Assembly: GCA_012934845.2 (NCBI GenBank) | Contig: WNNJ02001998.1 | Location: 1-64,000 of the forward strand | Direction: 5' to 3' | Source of the DNA: Pomphorhynchus laevis | Lineage: Eukaryota; Acanthocephala; Palaeacanthocephala; Echinorhynchida; Pomphorhynchidae | Length of the DNA: 64,000 nucleotides | In this document: piece by piece, positions 48,201 through 50,039 of the stretch | Numbering within the stretch: position 1 is the first letter of the stretch | How the letters are laid out: each line of letters begins with the position of its first letter | Notes under the pieces: model-generated | What the model saw: only the letters and a program-made list of their open reading frames with translations | Database searches by the model: none | Told to the model about the DNA's origin: nothing | Translations under genes and position numbers: made by a program

Positions 48201-49903
48201 TACTTTAGATAAACTACAAAGCGTTAGCACTCAGGAGGCTTTCGCTAGCTATCTACTTCTAACAAAGGCGATACAACCCAAATTATCGTATATTGAACGT
48301 ACGTGCTATATGCAACAAGCGTGGTTAAAGCCATTCCACTCTAAGCTGTTCAATGATGTACTACCTGAAATGCTGGGATACATAGGTCAGGACAACGAAG
48401 CTGAGATGATAATATCACTCCCGAATCGTTTTGGAGGGCTGGGAATCATAAACCAATTAAGAACGTGCGGTTCAGAGTATGAAAACTCGGTCAAGATTTG
48501 TAATCCCGCAATGAAAGGTCTAATAGGTGATGACTTGGAAACCCAGCAGAAGCAAATATACAAAGAAATCAAAGAATGTAACAAGAGAGAGACAGTACGA
48601 TACAGGCAAAGTATAATAGAATTATCACCCAGAGATCTATTTACAATTTTTGAAAACGCGAGCAAAAGTGGAGCTTCGGCGTGGCTCAGCAGTAATCACG
48701 GAGCTAAAGATTTGTTCCTTAATACTCGCGAGTTTCACGATGCTCTGTTAGCTCGTTATGACTGGCAAACCTCGAATCATGGAAGGTGTGAATGCGGTAA
48801 AAGCAATGAAGTCGCACATATACTGTCTTGCAGAACTGGAGGAATGACATTTGTACGCCACAATAGCATTAAGAGTGAACTTGCGAATCAAATTCAAAAA
48901 GTATGTCGAAGGGTAATCCAAGAACCAATATTACAGAATGTACCCGAGACCACGTCATTTGAAGCAACATCGACGACTAGGGATCGTAATGCAAGGGCAG
49001 ACATTGTGTGTAACGGCCTATTCGGACATGTGACGGAGCGGTCCTTCCTGGACATTTGCATTTTTAATAGTTTTGCTCCATCGTATGCAACGAGTCACAT
49101 GTCAAATCCCTTTGTATATCACGAGGAAAGGAAGAATGGCAAATACAAAGAACGTATAAACAGAATTGAGCGGGCTCATTTTCATCCATTTGTTATGTCA
49201 ACAACGGGTGGATTGGGAAACGCGGCTAACACTGTGTTAAAAAAGGTAGCATCAATGCATGCTTTGCAAGGACCACAGAATTACGCCGAGATAATACACA
49301 CATACAGATGCCGTTTGTCGAGAATGATGGCTCGAGTAGTATCAATGTCCATGCAGGGCGTTTGTAGCCAGACGCTAGAATTGTAAAACATGACAAATCA
49401 TAAATGTATTATTATTAATTTATCAATTTAAAAAAAAAAAATAATATTTATTATTATTTTTGAATCACTAACTTTATTACTAAATAAATATGTTTACTTT
49501 AAAGAAGATAACTGACTCAATAAAGTATGACAAATTTGGCTAGATACTTTTGCTTTTTCAAAACATTTGTTTAAAATGTAAAATCAAGCAAAATATAAAA
49601 TTCAAATAAAGTTTTTCCTAAGCACTGATCCAGAATTAAGGTAAGAATTAAGAAAGGATTAAAATCAACCATTGCATTTGGTAATATACTATCGAACGAT
49701 TACTGGAAACAAATTATACAATGTAATCCAAGCTTAGAAGAATAACAGCTCCACAATAAAAGCATCAAAGTTGAAATTGCATTCATGAATTCAATTTATT
49801 GAATTCACGAACAGCCGTACGATACATTTTGTTATTGTTAACCGAAACACATTCTACTTTTCAGAATATCTCCAAGCTTATGACCATTCGAATTTTCTAC
49901 TGC
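142..49903 (-). CDS. CFAP47: CFAP47 (partial, 27 exons, open at both ends)
   Basis: Host gene for a ciliary axoneme protein of the central-apparatus/ASH-domain class. Exons in transcript order: 49843-49903, 47270-47367, 45817-45923, 45339-45768, 43481-43615, 42058-42261, 38021-38089, 37759-37836, 34232-34405, 31854-32335, 31092-31195, 24378-24477, 24242-24329, 20871-20989, 18780-18902, 15422-15596, 13054-13105, 12945-13006, 11219-11449, 6342-6632, 4616-4746, 2698-2747, 1895-2083, 1047-1165, 855-910, 759-795, 142-204. Every junction is AG/GT and every phase agrees, giving 1,276 codons without a stop. Exons 1-12 encode ASH/PapD-like beta domains, exons 13-16 a helical stretch, exons 17-19 a calponin-homology-like fold, and exons 20-27 more beta domains. 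The CH region and what follows resemble animal CFAP47 as I remember it; HYDIN lacks this order. The family is near 3,100 residues, so this is its middle. Introns of 47-59 bp alternate with transposon-filled ones. Confidence 0.85.
205..758. other. AT-rich intron, (ATT)n microsatellite
   Basis: Intron of CFAP47 with an ATT/AATATT microsatellite near 415-525. I see nothing else in it. Confidence 0.7.
759..795 (-). CDS. CFAP47: CFAP47 exon 26 (microexon)
   Basis: One joining base and YAIMLLSLCERY, donor GTATGT. A second in-frame AG 15 bp upstream (ATATCAAG) could add five residues. The intron before is 59 bp, or 44 bp with the other acceptor. Confidence 0.7.
855..910 (-). CDS. CFAP47: CFAP47 exon 25
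   Basis: 18 codons, KELNCRFVDMLTKKCLPI, plus AG; donor GTAAAC, acceptor ...TTTCATTTAG. Confidence 0.8.
1047..1165 (-). CDS. CFAP47: CFAP47 exon 24
   Basis: Two joining bases and 39 codons, IHSFQYEAGLNVNDYIMKIQ onwards, phase 0 at GTACGT. Confidence 0.85.
1166..1894. other. AT-rich intron without recognisable content
   Basis: Intron between exons 23 and 24. Low-complexity AT-rich DNA; no ORF, repeat family or structured element recognised. The 2084-2697 intron is the same in character. Confidence 0.6.
1895..2083 (-). CDS. CFAP47: CFAP47 exon 23
   Basis: Two joining bases, 62 codons and one base. Contains ENIWSNNFGEVEIIGLAYAL. Donor GTATAG, acceptor ...TTCTAATTTCAG. Confidence 0.85.
2698..2747 (-). 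CDS. CFAP47: CFAP47 exon 22
   Basis: One joining base, 16 codons (ASIESNDFDLKTNESL), one base left; donor GTAAGC. Short but phase-consistent on both sides. Confidence 0.8.
3553..3951. repeat. Partial duplicate of 6024-6432
   Basis: About 400 bp nearly identical to 6024-6432. It carries the tip of an RLE-retrotransposon fragment, an AT-rich stretch and the last 91 bp of exon 20 with its GT donor. It lies in the intron between exons 21 and 22, without the exon's acceptor. Confidence 0.85.
4020..4255 (+). repeat. Dispersed Penelope-end-like repeat with GAAAC/CTGATGAG motifs
   Basis: A GAAACCTGGTA motif at 4059-4069 and CTGATGAG about 25 bp further on are followed by an AT-rich tail. The tail recurs at 14950-15110 and, inverted, at 25205-25320. 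In the inverted copy the head adjoins Penelope RT remains, so this is probably a Penelope 3' end or a short element derived from one. Confidence 0.5.
4283..4440. repeat. Two copies of a 38-bp motif
   Basis: ATACGTAGACTCAGTTAGCT with flanks occurs at about 4289 and again at about 4408, 119 bp apart. Diverged inverted forms are seen near 42700 and 51610, so it belongs to a dispersed family I cannot name. Confidence 0.6.
4616..4746 (-). CDS. CFAP47: CFAP47 exon 21
   Basis: 43 codons (PNFRFDINMYQVVNIKMLVS then NLKPDCSFSV) plus AG; donor GTAATT. An ASH domain core. Confidence 0.9.
5229..5255. repeat. 11-bp inverted repeat (hairpin)
   Basis: GCGGCTCAGCT, loop TTGTG, then its exact complement. It lies beyond the 3' side of the minus-strand RLE fragment and resembles the larger hairpin at 6944-6985. 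Confidence 0.8.
5414..6090 (-). mobile_element. RLE-type non-LTR retrotransposon, C-terminal fragment
   Basis: Reading on the minus strand gives a CVCG finger, LSC, RHN, then RNARLDLACTGLFG, FFDVSIFN and SSGGTG. These align with the end of the long RT-endonuclease ORF at 47527-49386 (CECG, LSC, RHN, RNARAD, FLDICIFN, TTGG). At least one frame change separates the finger part from the nuclease part, so this is a dead fragment. The family is the restriction-like-endonuclease group of LINEs. Confidence 0.85.
6342..6632 (-). CDS. CFAP47: CFAP47 exon 20
   Basis: 97 codons, phase 0 at both ends, INVYNRTGIHAPLHTRIIND onwards; donor GTAAGT. The last 91 bp with the donor also occur in the duplicated block at 3553-3951. 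Confidence 0.9.
6944..6985. repeat. Perfect 19-bp inverted repeat, 4-nt loop
   Basis: GTTAGCAGCTGAGCGACGG, loop CATA, exact complement. GC-rich in an AT-rich setting and immediately upstream of an RLE-element fragment on the plus strand. Confidence 0.9.
6986..7645 (+). mobile_element. RLE-type retrotransposon fragment, second subfamily
   Basis: Open frame with KDRKYKSRVEAAGYIFSAAV, ESFGGWNEEG and HLYQR, which parallels the segment after the nuclease motif of the RLE elements (YKERI.., STTGG.., RCRL). Homology ends near 7250. The same frame stays open to 7645 with no recognised domain, and its last 60 bp read on the other strand as a LINE 3' end. Only the tail of an element is left. Confidence 0.6.
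7595..8400 (-). mobile_element. Decayed CR1/L2-like LINE, 3' parts
   Basis: Minus-strand peptides such as LRSSRTSLLAIPKYYTS match the extreme C-terminus of LINE A ORF2 (LRS..LLL.VPNYSTS). Two LINE 3' ends with the GGTGGAC-x-TGTAA motif lie at about 7630 and 8375. Multiply broken and truncated, at least two insertions. Confidence 0.65.
7751..7872. repeat. Two tandem 61-bp units
   Basis: A 61-bp unit containing TTATCGGTTTTAAATTATCG and GGACAAGATATATATAAGGC is repeated with one substitution, inside the LINE relic. Confidence 0.85.
9245..10215 (-). mobile_element. Decayed CR1/L2-like LINE 3' region
   Basis: Minus-strand reading gives several pieces parallel to those at 7750-8330 (FVFRFRT..SPSYLK, HISPLTLRS), matching LINE A's C-terminal region. 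Heavily decayed. Confidence 0.55.
10250..10880. repeat. 150-bp direct repeat around a LINE relic
   Basis: About 150 bp (TTAAATAAATTGTTATCAAT onwards to AAGAATATTAAGCTATAA) occur at about 10252-10402 and 10735-10875. Between them is a minus-strand LINE relic, about 10400-10730, whose mirror copy is at 28870-29020. Confidence 0.75.
11219..11449 (-). CDS. CFAP47: CFAP47 exon 19
   Basis: 77 codons in phase 0 at both ends. It completes the CH fold (SAIKLFFEITFFPSYYTTED, then QLSLILC) and starts the next beta domain at CMFSGCLGETVTAQ. Donor GTATAA. Confidence 0.9.
11450..12944. other. AT-rich intron without recognisable content
   Basis: Intron between exons 18 and 19. I found no ORF, repeat or element I can name. 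Confidence 0.6.
12945..13006 (-). CDS. CFAP47: CFAP47 exon 18
   Basis: Two joining bases and CGSDLLQRTLELLISYIPNF, the amphipathic helix of a CH domain; donor GTAAAT. Confidence 0.8.
13054..13105 (-). CDS. CFAP47: CFAP47 exon 17
   Basis: 17 codons, VNFNYNEILNDLSKANN, plus one base; donor GTAAGT. It begins the CH-like domain, and a 47-bp intron follows. Confidence 0.8.
13393..13452 (+). ncRNA. Hammerhead-like motif, permuted order
   Basis: GGCAGC-C-GAAAC (13393-13404) is followed by CTGATGAG-T-GCTGCC (13426-13440). The two conserved core strings are closed by a 6-bp helix GGCAGC/GCTGCC plus the usual C-G pair, with one bulged T. CTGATGGTA at 13407 is also complementary to TACCATCAG at 13444-13452. 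Candidate only: I could not model stems I and III convincingly. Confidence 0.35.
14385..14530 (+). repeat. Diverged copy of the Penelope-end repeat
   Basis: ACACCATTAGCACG, CGCTGCAATG, CTGCAGTTCCTCC and GATGACCTCTAATCC align with the inverted copy at 25330-25470. The hammerhead-like core is degraded here. A related AT-rich tail lies at 14950-15110. Confidence 0.6.
15120..15420. repeat. AAATAAATAAAGCTATTT low-complexity array
   Basis: A run of short direct and inverted copies of AATAAATAAAGCTATTT at about 15130-15400. Low complexity; no gene seen. Confidence 0.6.
15422..15596 (-). CDS. CFAP47: CFAP47 exon 16
   Basis: One joining base and 58 codons, ending LLFVLVGFYILK in phase 0 at GTAATT. 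Acceptor ...TATGTATTTAG. Confidence 0.85.
16045..17280 (-). mobile_element. Penelope-like element RT fragments
   Basis: 16165-16563 encodes NTYDFSTLYTNLDLVDIKEA and VKGVPMGGNSSPIIADLFLS, the catalytic palm of the Penelope RT. 16991-17280 carries the region before it (NTGIKHYFSINSTKEFLEQT). Both match the longer fragment at 46126-47200. Between them is about 430 bp of unrelated DNA with TACCCTACAATTA inverted repeats, likely a later insertion. 16045-16160 is a scrambled short duplicate. A dead copy. Confidence 0.85.
17940..18797 (+). CDS. Orphan 285-codon ORF nested antisense in CFAP47 intron
   Basis: Single uninterrupted ORF on the strand opposite the host gene, in the intron between exons 15 and 16; its last 18 bp overlap exon 15. 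I do not recognise the protein. It is Lys/Arg-rich and looks almost all alpha-helical, with a basic block near residues 148-158 (RNRLRKWRKRK) and possible coiled coil on both sides. No signal peptide, membrane span or catalytic motif is seen. A TATATAAAAAT string ends directly at the first ATG, so the second ATG (17964, MSGTIDSN) may be the true start. A random ORF of this length is unlikely in such AT-rich DNA. It may be a lineage-specific nested gene, or an unrecognised part of a mobile element. Confidence 0.5.
   Translation: MGCYTLKSMSGTIDSNKVFHNLAKVAERSFEAALRMMETMNTLDYVEYRNEVDYKISMKNETQANNIRYIISAMRTESKIEIKQINLVMRQVIDMVVQLKVWRRNGIPAQITLSNKEDESQIRNLERKTNNMLTSIQKARHSLMIKRNRLRKWRKRKITRSEEEIKKFTVKKNILIKEANLLSRIYFRHFEIIIRNLFSLSGHLLNLKRTIGKKGLCRNECFQLLPMLYSIHCELLHVRNALITMPDKCIFFFSKEKCLNEKSHIKANITGKKIDKKKTNLKYRA
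18780..18902 (-). CDS. CFAP47: CFAP47 exon 15
   Basis: One joining base and 40 codons (MVLTQLIGLFNKMNRKLQTQ inside) plus AG, donor GTTAGT. Its first 53 bp with the acceptor are repeated exactly at 19099-19173. Its last 18 bp overlap the end of the plus-strand orphan ORF. Confidence 0.85.
18850..18924. repeat. 75-bp exact repeat, copy 1 (exon 15 start)
   Basis: Contains the acceptor and first 53 bp of exon 15. Identical to 19099-19173. Confidence 0.9.
19099..19173. repeat. 75-bp exact repeat, copy 2 (decoy acceptor)
   Basis: Identical copy of 18850-18924 placed upstream in the transcript, in the intron between exons 14 and 15. It has an intact acceptor and the start of exon 15 but not the exon's donor. 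Confidence 0.9.
20600..20836 (+). CDS. MED21: MED21-like N-terminal ORF
   Basis: 78 codons that begin MCERFTQAQMQVQNYAEQIC and NAIGLIQQ. This matches the Mediator subunit MED21 opening (M-x-[DE]-R-[LF]-T-Q...QxCNAIGxxQQ). Further on, NFGKLIVKMISD fits the family's next helix. The protein is normally about 130-145 residues, so the C-terminal coiled coil is missing. Either this is exon 1 (a weak GTCAGT donor follows MISD) with later exons I cannot find, or it is a truncated retrocopy. It is antisense in the CFAP47 intron, 34 bp from exon 14. Confidence 0.6.
   Translation: MCERFTQAQMQVQNYAEQICNAIGLIQQNAQPSQFEDVESDSSVKPRDDPFTDNFGKLIVKMISDVSLIYIKNIIEDI
20871..20989 (-). CDS. CFAP47: CFAP47 exon 14
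   Basis: 39 codons (KHGQLEECENPLHRHISWLI onwards) plus CC, donor GTACGT. This is the helical stretch ahead of the CH domain. A MED21-like ORF on the other strand stops 34 bp short of this exon. Confidence 0.85.
21600..21690. repeat. Dispersed repeat, copy of 23350/23590 motif
   Basis: GAAATTTTATTTTAAT...TTTCGACTAAC..CC..TTCACAAA recurs near 23350-23420 and 23590-23670. Family unknown. Confidence 0.5.
21870..22490 (+). mobile_element. Penelope-like relic, RT thumb and linker
   Basis: Plus-strand reading gives TIYRKPHTSPLCLHVFSPHK (the RT thumb signature YRKPT..), then NYSNPDDL, FGRSCVM and GNGISNVARTLANLNLPKAR across more than one frame. A separate Penelope lineage from the minus-strand copies and heavily decayed. 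Confidence 0.6.
22985..23235. repeat. Cluster of CTTATCAGATGTAAAGC / CCCTGCTTAGCAAA repeats
   Basis: About five copies of TTACATCTGATAAG in both orientations and three of CCCTGCTTAGCA lie in 250 bp. Together they can fold into several hairpins (for instance around GATGTAAGCTTACATC). Family unknown. Confidence 0.7.
23300..23680. repeat. Diverged tandem pair, unit about 195-240 bp
   Basis: GGTGTCATGATAAGTCATTA occurs at 23311 and 23506, each followed by a block with CGGAATAAGTAGT and a TTCACAAA motif. Neither is coding. Confidence 0.7.
24242..24329 (-). CDS. CFAP47: CFAP47 exon 13
   Basis: One joining base, then QCTFEIIFQIVNDAFHKFLF; phase 0 at donor GTAATT. Acceptor ...TCTATTACAG. Confidence 0.85.
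24378..24477 (-). CDS. CFAP47: CFAP47 exon 12
   Basis: Two joining bases, then MIHYYMLYSIELQGSEPIEG and on to KVTVRVSTSQYK, leaving AC at donor GTAAAT. A 48-bp intron follows. Confidence 0.85.
24715..25205 (-). mobile_element. Penelope-like 3' end with terminal repeat (copy 1)
   Basis: 25160-24918 encodes the end of the RT ORF (NTLNNEILRIATICNDICFL, then KLLSGKCL and stop). Past the stop, 24880-24715 holds the ATACATCATTAGCATG-type terminal sequence with a degraded hammerhead-like core. Confidence 0.75.
25205..25600 (-). mobile_element. Penelope-like 3' end with terminal repeat (copy 2)
   Basis: 25600-25495 is the RT tail and 3' UTR, as in copy 1. 25470-25325 is the terminal sequence, then the AT-rich tail. 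Two Penelope 3' ends thus stand head to tail. Confidence 0.7.
25354..25403 (-). ncRNA. Hammerhead-ribozyme-like core in Penelope end
   Basis: On the minus strand CTGCTATG and CATAGCAG form a perfect 8-bp stem I. Between them are GATGAG, GTCGAAAC and CTGATA followed by GC, the layout of the small type I hammerheads known from Penelope elements. The CUGAUGA box is changed (TAGATGA), so activity is doubtful. Confidence 0.45.
25960..26012 (+). other. GC-rich 53-bp exon-like segment
   Basis: Bounded by TATAATGCAG and GTAAGA, so it looks like a plus-strand exon (MISAAINRGNSAGLEEC). No partner exon was found, and it is antisense to the host gene. Confidence 0.25.
26486..26954 (-). mobile_element. 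LINE RT fragment between 76-bp direct repeats
   Basis: 26486-26561 and 26879-26954 are the same 76 bp with one mismatch. Between them, on the minus strand, is a non-LTR RT piece with AVFLDFSAAFD (RT motif A) preceded by GFYGYVKD. It is unlike LINEs A, B and C. Confidence 0.7.
27340..27730. repeat. Diverged direct repeat, unit about 230 bp
   Basis: AAGGTAGATC..ACGCTGATTTAATTTGAAAT..GAAAGTCTTT..AGACGAGTC appears at about 27361-27490 and 27591-27725. No coding content recognised. Confidence 0.65.
27860..29570 (+). mobile_element. Decayed CR1/L2-like LINE ORF2
   Basis: Plus-strand relic of the LINE A/B family running from the endonuclease-RT linker to the C-terminus. 29032-29499 reads VFRFRSSDSPSYLKLSSYNS and HISLTLRSSHTSRLAI, as in the 7.6-10.2 kb relics. 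Broken many times. Confidence 0.65.
29880..30500 (+). mobile_element. LINE 3' ends, two truncated copies
   Basis: TTTTTATTGGTAAACCTGTA at 29910 with CACATTTGC following, and a similar end at 30440, match the 3' UTR of the LINE A family. 29250-29370 and 30248-30370 are near copies of each other (TTCACACCTTTAAACAGCTC). Confidence 0.65.
31092..31195 (-). CDS. CFAP47: CFAP47 exon 11
   Basis: One joining base, 34 codons (TPDLQFEICEFENKEKSLMN onwards), one base left at GTAATT. It is followed by the largest intron seen, 6.6 kb, full of LINE and Penelope remains. Confidence 0.85.
31854..32335 (-). CDS. CFAP47: CFAP47 exon 10
   Basis: 160 codons plus AG. It opens with TLIIENLGDVTRCLQFAPFN (ASH) and includes FKIDPASRKEFYVSFNPGAF, the usual second strand pair with the FxP of the family. 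Donor GTTTGT. Confidence 0.9.
32336..34231. other. AT-rich intron with one hairpin
   Basis: Intron between exons 9 and 10. Only a 16-bp imperfect inverted repeat (CCTGCTATCATCATCA at 33471 and its partner at 33513) stands out. Confidence 0.6.
34232..34405 (-). CDS. CFAP47: CFAP47 exon 9
   Basis: 58 codons, phase 0 at both ends, donor GTATTT. It begins TGNVNFDILFVSPINNITG and ends IFTNVADEK. The intron before it holds an antisense RTE-like relic and two foldback elements. Confidence 0.9.
35200..36290 (+). mobile_element. RTE-like LINE relic
   Basis: Plus-strand pieces read as an AP-endonuclease (RGVAILIGPSF, ICAYGHTND, DFLLAGVDFNVQ, then HNKRLLDML) and an RT (RTGFRTRIHQS, LFLNIKSAFVKVN, HGLGIPTRM, GAMYENTLSIV). 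The order and wording are those of the RTE clade. Many stops; old. Confidence 0.7.
36890..37050. repeat. Hairpin plus copy of the CCTAACAAGTA motif
   Basis: CTCCAATTTTAAGGGATTG faces CAATCCCATTTTGGAG at 36950-36985. ACCAGGGCCTAACAAGTA with CGAGCGCAT downstream recurs at 37535-37575. Confidence 0.6.
37093..37251. mobile_element. 159-bp MITE-like foldback element
   Basis: Terminal inverted repeats of about 36 bp (AATTTTTGTATCTAAATGCC onwards to CAGAAAAAAG) with three mismatches and no coding capacity. Target duplication not clear. Confidence 0.7.
37410..37673. repeat. 264-bp foldback with about 65-bp arms
   Basis: AGACAGCTCAATAAGTCC at 37450-37467 and its complement at 37615-37632 are the core of long imperfect inverted arms. 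The loop holds the CCTAACAAGTA motif. Confidence 0.75.
37759..37836 (-). CDS. CFAP47: CFAP47 exon 8
   Basis: 26 codons, phase 0 at both ends, donor GTACTT. The acceptor is GCAGAG; only the second AG keeps frame (DIENNEIIVIPPSTKISIG), the first being a NAGNAG-like alternative two bases away that would shift it. Confidence 0.85.
38021..38089 (-). CDS. CFAP47: CFAP47 exon 7
   Basis: 23 codons, REIDFGQIAINCKIIRQFQL then WNK, the commonest ASH signature (IDFG then N). Phase 0 at both ends, donor GTATGC. Confidence 0.9.
38873..38997. repeat. Tandem pair, 62-bp unit
   Basis: AGCTTGCAACACTAACT...GACGAAGAAAATACATCGAT...ACATGTATTCGGAT is repeated back to back with few changes. The surrounding 38400-39570 holds no gene I recognise. 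Confidence 0.85.
39590..40030 (+). mobile_element. Penelope-like GIY-YIG endonuclease fragment
   Basis: Plus-strand reading TYTSIARCSKCCKQYIDETG is the core of the GIY-YIG nuclease domain of Penelope elements (C..C..YIGET). Frame is not kept beyond it. Confidence 0.6.
40255..40870 (-). mobile_element. Penelope-like RT fragment
   Basis: Minus strand from YLKVGTSIFRQVKGVPMGG to the RT end, same family as 46126-47200, with several breaks. Confidence 0.85.
41130..41960 (-). mobile_element. Penelope-like RT fragment with internal duplication
   Basis: Another copy of the same RT region; KYMFRFIDDICIFNSNNF is readable at 41394-41330. The GVPMGG motif region appears twice (41480-41560 and 41700-41770), so part has been duplicated. 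Confidence 0.8.
42058..42261 (-). CDS. CFAP47: CFAP47 exon 6
   Basis: 68 codons, phase 0 at both ends, donor GTAAGT. It ends in VPSLVVSP, and joining to exon 7 gives the ASH opening PSLVVSP-REIDFGQIAIN. Confidence 0.9.
42262..43480. other. AT-rich intron
   Basis: Intron between exons 5 and 6. It has a diverged inverted copy of the 4283 motif at about 42700 and otherwise low-complexity AT-rich DNA. Confidence 0.6.
43481..43615 (-). CDS. CFAP47: CFAP47 exon 5
   Basis: 45 codons in phase 0 at both ends, beginning TCKVGNLTFEPKEVSI; donor GTATTG. It ends in VVPFKPQ, the start of a beta domain continued by the next exon. Confidence 0.9.
44136..44143. repeat. Left 8-bp target duplication of Merlin
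   Basis: AAAAAATC, identical to 45309-45316. Eight bases is the Merlin/IS1016 size. Confidence 0.9.
44266..45156 (+). CDS. Merlin transposase (IS1595/ISXO2-like DDE)
   Basis: 296 codons, full length for the family. An N-terminal zinc ribbon has C35-x2-C38 and C58-x4-C63. The catalytic triad is D146 (VQIDET), D211 (MTDEHKSY) and E248 (QSVESFNGQIK). It catalyses cut-and-paste movement of the surrounding element by binding the terminal repeats. The start ATG follows a 22-bp string (44196-44217) that is repeated inside the coding start (44274-44295). Confidence 0.95.
   Translation: MDNLDHYEQLIISSTQQDFIDHLFDSRYLVRSMKCIICDTYMKLSLYKRSIDGYGWRCYKNGCTNLKKYISIRKGSFFDGFSIDIRTILRVLIKKCVKQPTHSIIASKITSDRTIRKIFYKLNKLIPETDFSEDKLGGPGKIVQIDETMLNYKCKSHRGRSYTNRTDALCIVEVGDKIERSFARVIADKAQTTILPIISSQVLPHSTIMTDEHKSYSRLNKNGYEHKTVCHKYNFVDKNTGAHTQSVESFNGQIKNEIKKQKGVLTTYRPNFLKEFCLFYNNREKYQYIIFDLIKV
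45157..45261. repeat. TTTATT low-complexity run inside Merlin
   Basis: Simple TTTATTTATT / TTTTTATT sequence between the transposase stop and the right terminal palindrome. Confidence 0.8.
45339..45768 (-). CDS. CFAP47: CFAP47 exon 4
   Basis: 143 codons after one joining base, ending in phase 0 at GTAAAT. VICIRNRSKIESFLIQWLPN followed by LKIEPS is a textbook ASH/HYDIN-type repeat. The Merlin element sits in the next intron, 31 bp past the donor. Confidence 0.9.
45817..45923 (-). CDS. CFAP47: CFAP47 exon 3
   Basis: Starts in phase 0 after ...TTTTTAG, codes CADCRIISYPQNDVTFEI in its middle, and leaves AG before donor GTAATT. The next intron is only 48 bp. Confidence 0.85.
46126..47200 (-). 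mobile_element. Penelope-like RT, longest fragment
   Basis: 348 uninterrupted codons (47182-46136) on the minus strand: ILYWNPKLHKNPIKPRFI (RT entry), NTYDFSTLYTNLD (motif A), VKGVPMGGNSSPIIADLFLS (motif B), YMFRYIDDICVF (motif C), then the thumb. The start of the element and its nuclease are missing. The GVPMGGNSSP wording is closer to Naiad-type than to classic Penelope elements, from memory. It fills the intron between exons 2 and 3 and is the source sequence for comparing the other fragments. Confidence 0.88.
47270..47367 (-). CDS. CFAP47: CFAP47 exon 2
   Basis: Starts with the last two bases of a codon and ends in phase 0 at donor GTATCT. It contains PLAVYLQDNNGEYKGRLQII, an ASH-like strand pair. 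A Penelope fragment fills the intron that follows. Confidence 0.8.
47527..49386 (+). CDS. RLE-type retrotransposon RT-endonuclease ORF (5'-truncated)
   Basis: Open for 620 codons from a stop at 47524-47526; the first in-frame GTG is 47611. It reads QLCAGQRCGTEVAVHTMREA and LLIDAKNAFN (RT motif A), GFTQGDPLAMAAFAL (motif B) and HVWYADDGGCVG (motif C). Then follow RFGGLGI, a CECG...HILSC finger, RHN, and the nuclease RNARADI...SFLDICIFN. That is the RT plus restriction-like endonuclease plan of R2/NeSL/Hero-type LINEs, which nick target DNA and prime on it. RT sequences of this wording are common in cnidarians, as I remember. The N-terminus with its DNA-binding fingers is absent, so this is a 5'-truncated insertion, but it is unusually free of breaks. 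Confidence 0.85.
   Translation, partial: VVLNHVSKDITSVCNNFQLCAGQRCGTEVAVHTMREAFEKTPDSCILLIDAKNAFNQINRNLALRNIKYICPSLDKILHNTYGRTSDLVVNGTVLHSAEGFTQGDPLAMAAFALASIPLINRLKEVAPGAKHVWYADDGGCVGTIAELEKIWKELQRCGPSFGYFINPRKCTLLAHKDLVENAAVALTQQGVAMRKDGVKYLGSFIGEYDFVHNKCSDLVEKWKNTLDKLQSVSTQEAFASYLLLTKAIQPKLSYIERTCYMQQAWLKPFHSKLFNDVLPEMLGYIGQDNEAEMIISLPNRFGGLGIINQLRTCGSEYENSVKICNPAMKGLIGDDLETQQKQIYKEIKECNKRETVRYRQSIIELSPRDLFTIFENASKSGASAWLSSNHGAKDLFLNTREFHDALLARYDWQTSNHGRCECGKSNEVAHILSCRTGGMTFVRHNSIKSELANQIQKVCRRVIQEPILQNVPETTSFEATSTTRDRNARADIVCNGLFGHVTERSFLDICIFNSFAPSYATSHMSNPFVYHEERKNGKYKERINRIERAHFHPFVMSTTGGLGNAANTVLKKVASMHALQGPQNYAEIIHTYRCRLSRMMARVVSMSMQGVCSQTLEL
49387..49842. other. Intron remainder after RLE element
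   Basis: AT-rich; includes the probable 3' UTR of the RLE element up to about 49440. No gene seen. Confidence 0.5.
49843..49903 (-). CDS. CFAP47: CFAP47 exon 1 of window
   Basis: Codes AVENSNGHKLGDILKSRMCF and leaves one base, which joins TT of the next exon to give V. The donor is GTTAAC. Earlier exons must lie beyond the right edge, since only LINEs are seen upstream. Confidence 0.6.
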
Positions 49904-50039
49904 CTTTATAATATTACTGAATTAAATACTTAAATAAAAATATATTTCAGATCAAATCGAAACAGTTACTTATTTTAAATACAAATATTAAAATTTTTCA
50001 TACAAAGGTATGAACAATGTCAATAGGTGGATGTTGATG

